Shown one piece after another: positions 28,372 through 30,300 of a stretch of DNA of 30,300 nt. Every line of letters begins with the position of its first letter. Positions within the stretch are counted from its first letter, which is position 1. The translations under genes were made by a program, and so were the position numbers. The stretch is from a virus: the IMG/VR virus record IMGVR_UViG_3300027734_000231, positions 1-30,300 of that record. One strand, 5' to 3'. The notes under the pieces are model-generated. The model worked only from the letters and a program-made list of their open reading frames with translations. It was not told where the DNA came from and searched no databases.

Positions 28372-28525
28372 AAAAGATGCTGATGGCGCATGGAGTGTCG
28401 AGACTAAAAAATGGTACGAGTTTGAATGGAGATACCAAAAATGTATGCTTGGTGATGACGCAGAAAAGAGAGCATTGGAATATGCTCGTCTATTGCTAAA
28501 CCCTGTAATCATAGAAGTCACATGA
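28355..28525 (+). CDS. Small hypothetical protein (56 aa)
   Basis: The frame MKVRIRKDADGAWSVETKKW continues YEFEWRYQKCMLGDDAEKRA and ends LEYARLLLNPVIIEVT. It has AAGGAG 5 nt upstream and a stop overlapping the nuclease start (ATGA), so it is well supported. The beta-strand start with Trp followed by helices resembles small DNA-binding or phage early proteins. No family is named. Confidence 0.55.
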   Translation: MKVRIRKDADGAWSVETKKWYEFEWRYQKCMLGDDAEKRALEYARLLLNPVIIEVT

Positions 28526-28779
28526 ACAATAGACCCAATAATAGGGAACGACTCCACTTGGCAAAGATTAAAGAAATGCCTTGTGGGGTCTGCAATGCTG
28601 CTGGCCCAAGCGATGCACATCATATTGTTCAGCATAATCAATACTTATGTATTCCTTTGTGCAAGGATTGCCATCAGGGTAGCTTCAACGGAATACACGG
28701 ACAGGCTAGGATTTGGAAGGTAGAGAAGCTAGATGAGATGGATGTTTTAAATCTAACGCTTGCAAAACTTTTCAGATAG
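28522..28779 (+). CDS. HNH/Ref-like recombination nuclease
   Basis: An 85-residue protein. Cys21-x2-Cys24 and Cys47-x2-Cys50 hold a zinc, and between and after them are the DAHHIVQHN (His33-His34) and CHQGSFNGIHG (His51, His59) parts of the HNH metal site. The LCIPLCKDCHQGSFNGIHG pattern is that of the RecA-dependent Ref nuclease and related phage nucleases. A recombination or repair role is inferred. Last gene of the accessory operon, it overlaps the previous gene by 4 nt and is followed by a terminator. Confidence 0.7.
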   Translation: MNNRPNNRERLHLAKIKEMPCGVCNAAGPSDAHHIVQHNQYLCIPLCKDCHQGSFNGIHGQARIWKVEKLDEMDVLNLTLAKLFR

Positions 28780-28815
28780 CGCACAATGGACGCACTCAGT
28801 TGCCATTGAGACTTT

Positions 28816-28842
28816 AGAGGGACTTGTTCCCTCTTTTTTTTT
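28816..28842 (+). terminator. Rho-independent terminator after the accessory operon
   Basis: AGAGGGA-cttgt-TCCCTCT gives a 7-bp perfect stem with a 5-nt loop, followed by a run of nine T. It ends the transcription unit begun at the operator at 26986. Confidence 0.92.
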
Positions 28843-28852
28843 ATGAGATAAT
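28824..28852 (+). promoter_or_regulatory. Possible promoter for the pre-terminase genes
   Basis: GATAAT at 28847-28852 with TTGTTC at 28824-28829 gives 17-nt spacing, partly inside the terminator. Transcription would begin just before the ATG at 28876. Weak -35; supported mainly by the need to restart after the terminator. Confidence 0.3.
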
Positions 28853-28875
28853 AAATAAACTCCATAGGGATAACC

Positions 28876-29361
28876 ATGTCTGGTTTACTTGAGCCTTCCG
28901 TAAAAATTGAGATTGAGATACAAAGCCAAGAGAAAAAAGGCGAAGCGTGTCCAGTTGCCACAGGTGACGTATCTGTCAATCTTGAGAACCGCCAAAAAGC
29001 CATCGACAAGGCTAACTATGGCCCAATGAATCCTAATGAGCCAAATGCTGGATACTGGCGTGAAGTCTCAAAAGTATGGCGAAACTCTCCAGACCAAGCC
29101 AAAAAGTCTCGTTGCGGAAACTGCGCTGCTTTCATTCAAACCACAAAAATGATGGATTGCATTGAATCAGGCTTGGCAACAGGCGACACAGAAACTGATG
29201 CTTGGGAAGTTATTGAAGCTGGTGACTTAGGTTACTGCGAGATTTGGGACTTTAAGTGTGCCGCTAAACGTACTTGTACAGCATGGGTAACTGGTGGCCC
29301 AATTACTGACGATTCTGAAATGGCTAACTCTGATATGGGAGAAGACAATGGGAACGACTAA
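28876..29361 (+). CDS. Cys-rich conserved phage protein (possible metal/Fe-S site)
   Basis: A 161-residue protein. Residues ~48-140 hold a conserved core: YGPMNPNEPNAGYWREVSKV, then Cys80-x2-Cys83-x11-Cys95, and DLGYCEIWDFKCAAKRTC with Cys121, Cys128 and Cys134, ending TAWVTGGP. Six cysteines in regular order are likely to bind a metal or an iron-sulfur cluster. This pattern is found in marine and freshwater phages upstream of terminases; a HiPIP-like fold has been suggested for related proteins. AGGGA is upstream. Acidic tail. Confidence 0.65.
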   Translation: MSGLLEPSVKIEIEIQSQEKKGEACPVATGDVSVNLENRQKAIDKANYGPMNPNEPNAGYWREVSKVWRNSPDQAKKSRCGNCAAFIQTTKMMDCIESGLATGDTETDAWEVIEAGDLGYCEIWDFKCAAKRTCTAWVTGGPITDDSEMANSDMGEDNGND

Positions 29362-29500
29362 TATGCAAGCGGCTGAGATGATGGGTTTATATCCAAGCAT
29401 GACTGCCAAAAAGAAACCTGCATCTAAGCCTATGCCAAAACCCATGCCTATGCGTGGTGAGCGTACAGCAAAGAACAAAGCAAAGAAGGCTAAAAAATGA
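29348..29500 (+). CDS. Small basic protein, Lys-rich tail (50 aa)
   Basis: Starts at 29348, GGAG 8 nt upstream and overlapping the previous gene's end; an ATG at 29363 is also possible. It begins MGTTNMQAAEMMGLYPS and ends in a Lys/Pro/Met-rich basic part (KKKPASKPMPKPMPMRGER). It could bind nucleic acid. Its stop overlaps the next start (ATGA). Confidence 0.55.
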   Translation: MGTTNMQAAEMMGLYPSMTAKKKPASKPMPKPMPMRGERTAKNKAKKAKK

Positions 29501-29655
29501 ACGGCTTGTATGCAAATATCGCTGCGAAGAAAAAACGTATAGAGGCTCAAAAGGCCGCAGGGAAAACCCCAGAACGTATGCGTAAGGTAGGCTCAAAAGG
29601 CGCACCTACTGCGGATGCGTTCAAGCAAGCAGCTAAGACTGCTAAAAAGAAATGA
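29497..29655 (+). CDS. Small basic protein (52 aa)
   Basis: Overlaps both neighbours by ATGA. It has a YANIAAKKKRIEAQKAAGK start, a central RMRKVGSKGAPTADAFKQAA and a lysine end. The RMRKxGxKGAPTAxAFKQ pattern is widespread in environmental phages upstream of terminase. The charge suggests DNA or RNA binding, for instance in packaging, but no function is established. Confidence 0.62.
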   Translation: MNGLYANIAAKKKRIEAQKAAGKTPERMRKVGSKGAPTADAFKQAAKTAKKK

Positions 29656-29903
29656 TTAAGCGTGGCTCTGAGCAGTTTTCTGGCTATAACAAGCCCAAAG
29701 CTACTCCTAGCCATCCAACCAAGTCACACGCTGTTTTGGCTAAGTCTGGTGAGGATGTAAAACTCATCCGTTTTGGTCAACAAGGCGTAAAAGGTTCTCC
29801 TGATGGCACGAAGCGTAACGAAGCGTTCAAGGCTCGTCACGCTGAAAACATTGCCAAGGGTAAGATGAGTGCAGCATACTGGTCAAACCGCGTGAAGTGG
29901 TAA
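29652..29903 (+). CDS. Small basic conserved protein (83 aa)
   Basis: Contains EQFSGYNKPKATPSHPTKSH, KLIRFGQQGVKGSPDG, and AFKARHAENIAKGKMSAAYW, which together are a recognisable conserved phage protein pattern. It is strongly basic. It starts by ATGA overlap with the previous gene. The function is unknown, though the steady position before terminase genes suggests a link with packaging or DNA condensation. Confidence 0.68.
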   Translation: MIKRGSEQFSGYNKPKATPSHPTKSHAVLAKSGEDVKLIRFGQQGVKGSPDGTKRNEAFKARHAENIAKGKMSAAYWSNRVKW

Positions 29904-29922
29904 GAAAACAACAGGTGAAACT

Positions 29923-30096
29923 ATGAAAACTCCTAAGATGAACAAAGTTGGTAAAGCCAAGATGGGTGCTGTGATGCACGAGTTTGGCAAAGGTGAACTG
30001 CACTCTGGTAAGGGCGGCAAAGTTGTTAAGAATCCCAAACAGGCGGTTGCGATTGCTATAAGTGAAGCTGCTCGTAAAATGGGTAGAATGAAGTGA
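29923..30096 (+). CDS. DUF6496-type small protein (57 aa)
   Basis: The frame begins MKTPKMNKVGKAKMGAVMHE and continues FGKGELHSGKGGKVVKNPKQ, then AVAIAISEAARKM. VMHEFGKGELHSGKG...NPKQAVAIAISEA is the DUF6496 signature. This family of small basic proteins is found in phages and bacterial genomes and has no known role. AGGTGAAA precedes the start. It is too short for a usual ORF cut-off but unmistakable in pattern. Confidence 0.75.
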   Translation: MKTPKMNKVGKAKMGAVMHEFGKGELHSGKGGKVVKNPKQAVAIAISEAARKMGRMK

Positions 30097-30104
30097 TATA
30101 TTAA

Positions 30105-30125
30105 ATCTACTCGTTGTGAGTAGAT
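30105..30125 (+). promoter_or_regulatory. Perfect hairpin before the small-terminase gene
   Basis: ATCTACTC-gttgt-GAGTAGAT is an 8-bp perfect stem, 34 nt before the small-terminase ATG. No T-run follows it. It may be a processing or stability element for the terminase message, or a recognition site for packaging; the last is speculation. Confidence 0.45.
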
Positions 30126-30159
30126 ACTAACTTGACCAACCCTAGAGGAGTCAAACAAA

Positions 30160-30300
30160 ATGGCACAAGTCGGAAGACCGATAAACAAACTTCATCAGGA
30201 AGATGTACGCAAAAAGATTCAAGTAAGTCAATTACTAAATGTTTTGCAAAATCATGCACTTGGTGAAACTGAGGAGTTAAGTCCTACAAGGATGAAGGCT
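30160..30300 (+). CDS. Small terminase, N-terminal part
   Basis: The first 47 residues are visible: MAQVGRPINKLHQEDVRKKI, then QVSQLLNVLQNHALGETEEL and SPTRMKA at the edge. The N-terminal helices (a DNA-binding HTH-like start, then SQLLNVLQNHALG) match small terminases of podoviruses of this type. It recognises the packaging site and feeds DNA to the large terminase. AGGAG lies 9 nt upstream. The gene is cut by the window edge. Confidence 0.7.
   Translation, partial: MAQVGRPINKLHQEDVRKKIQVSQLLNVLQNHALGETEELSPTRMKA

Noticed and set aside
30131-30137. TTGACC before the small terminase as a -35 box
   Set aside because: No -10 box lies at usual distance; it would fall inside the coding sequence.
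1-30300. Search by eye for tRNA genes, integrase, att sites, insertion sequences and toxin-antitoxin pairs
   Set aside because: None could be recognised. The Cro-like gene alone is not evidence of lysogeny.

Overview
The window is most of the genome of a tailed double-stranded DNA phage with short-tailed (podovirus-like) gene content. The evidence is a P22-type portal, a scaffold, a DUF5309 (SU10-type) major capsid protein, an adaptor, a P22 gp10/T7 gp12-type hub, several long glutamine-rich internal (ejection) proteins and a tail fiber with an S74 self-cleaving chaperone. No tape-measure or sheath gene is visible. Gene style (AT-leaning DNA, very small genes, ATGA/GTGA junctions) resembles environmental freshwater phages of Betaproteobacteria; this host guess is inference. 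The right end holds the start of a small-terminase gene and the left end a fragment just before the portal. The two ends therefore probably flank the large-terminase gene of a circularly permuted genome of about 32 kb.

Layout. (1) 1-6662, + strand: end of a probable large terminase, portal, a long structural protein with a degenerate SGNH-hydrolase domain, a small conserved gene, scaffold and major capsid, closed by a strong terminator. (2) 6687-17958, + strand: neck, tail and fiber genes and internal virion proteins. They include a fiber-like protein made of ten 20-residue repeats and six Trp-spaced 10-residue units, and a fiber with a probable C1q/TNF-like domain inserted in it. (3) 17962-19992, + strand: lysis cassette with several small membrane proteins, a GTA-type 3-TM holin and a GH24 lysozyme. 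(4) 20023-21510, + strand: a HExxH metallopeptidase-like protein, a calcineurin-type phosphoesterase with an N-terminal HTH, and a small membrane protein. (5) 21512-23992, - strand: an operon of small genes with a recombination core (ERF annealase, a mini-protein ending in an SSB-like acidic tip, a PD-(D/E)XK nuclease) and a MazG-like protein. (6) 23993-24130: divergent promoter/operator region. (7) 24131-26963, + strand: Cro-like repressor, winged-helix protein, replication initiator, orphan adenine/cytosine methyltransferase and VRR-NUC nuclease. (8) 26986-28842, + strand: a second operator/promoter driving small accessory genes up to a Ref/HNH-like nuclease and a terminator. (9) 28876-30300, + strand: a Cys-rich protein, four small basic proteins and the small terminase.

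How it works together. The divergent control region separates a leftward recombination operon from a rightward replication operon. A 15-bp palindrome, TCAACAnnnTGTTGA, occurs twice, each time exactly 6 nt before a TATAC(T/A) -10 box: once at the promoter of the Cro-like gene and once about 2.9 kb downstream in front of the accessory operon. This looks like a two-operator circuit run by the Cro-like protein. No integrase or full-length CI repressor is visible, so lysogeny is not supported by this window.

The points most worth a second look are the repeated operator with fixed geometry, the SGNH-like domain that has lost its Ser and Asn, the SSB-tip mini-protein with ERF, the repeat-built fiber, the C1q-type insertion, and the two genes whose ATG sits where transcription should start (possible leaderless messages).
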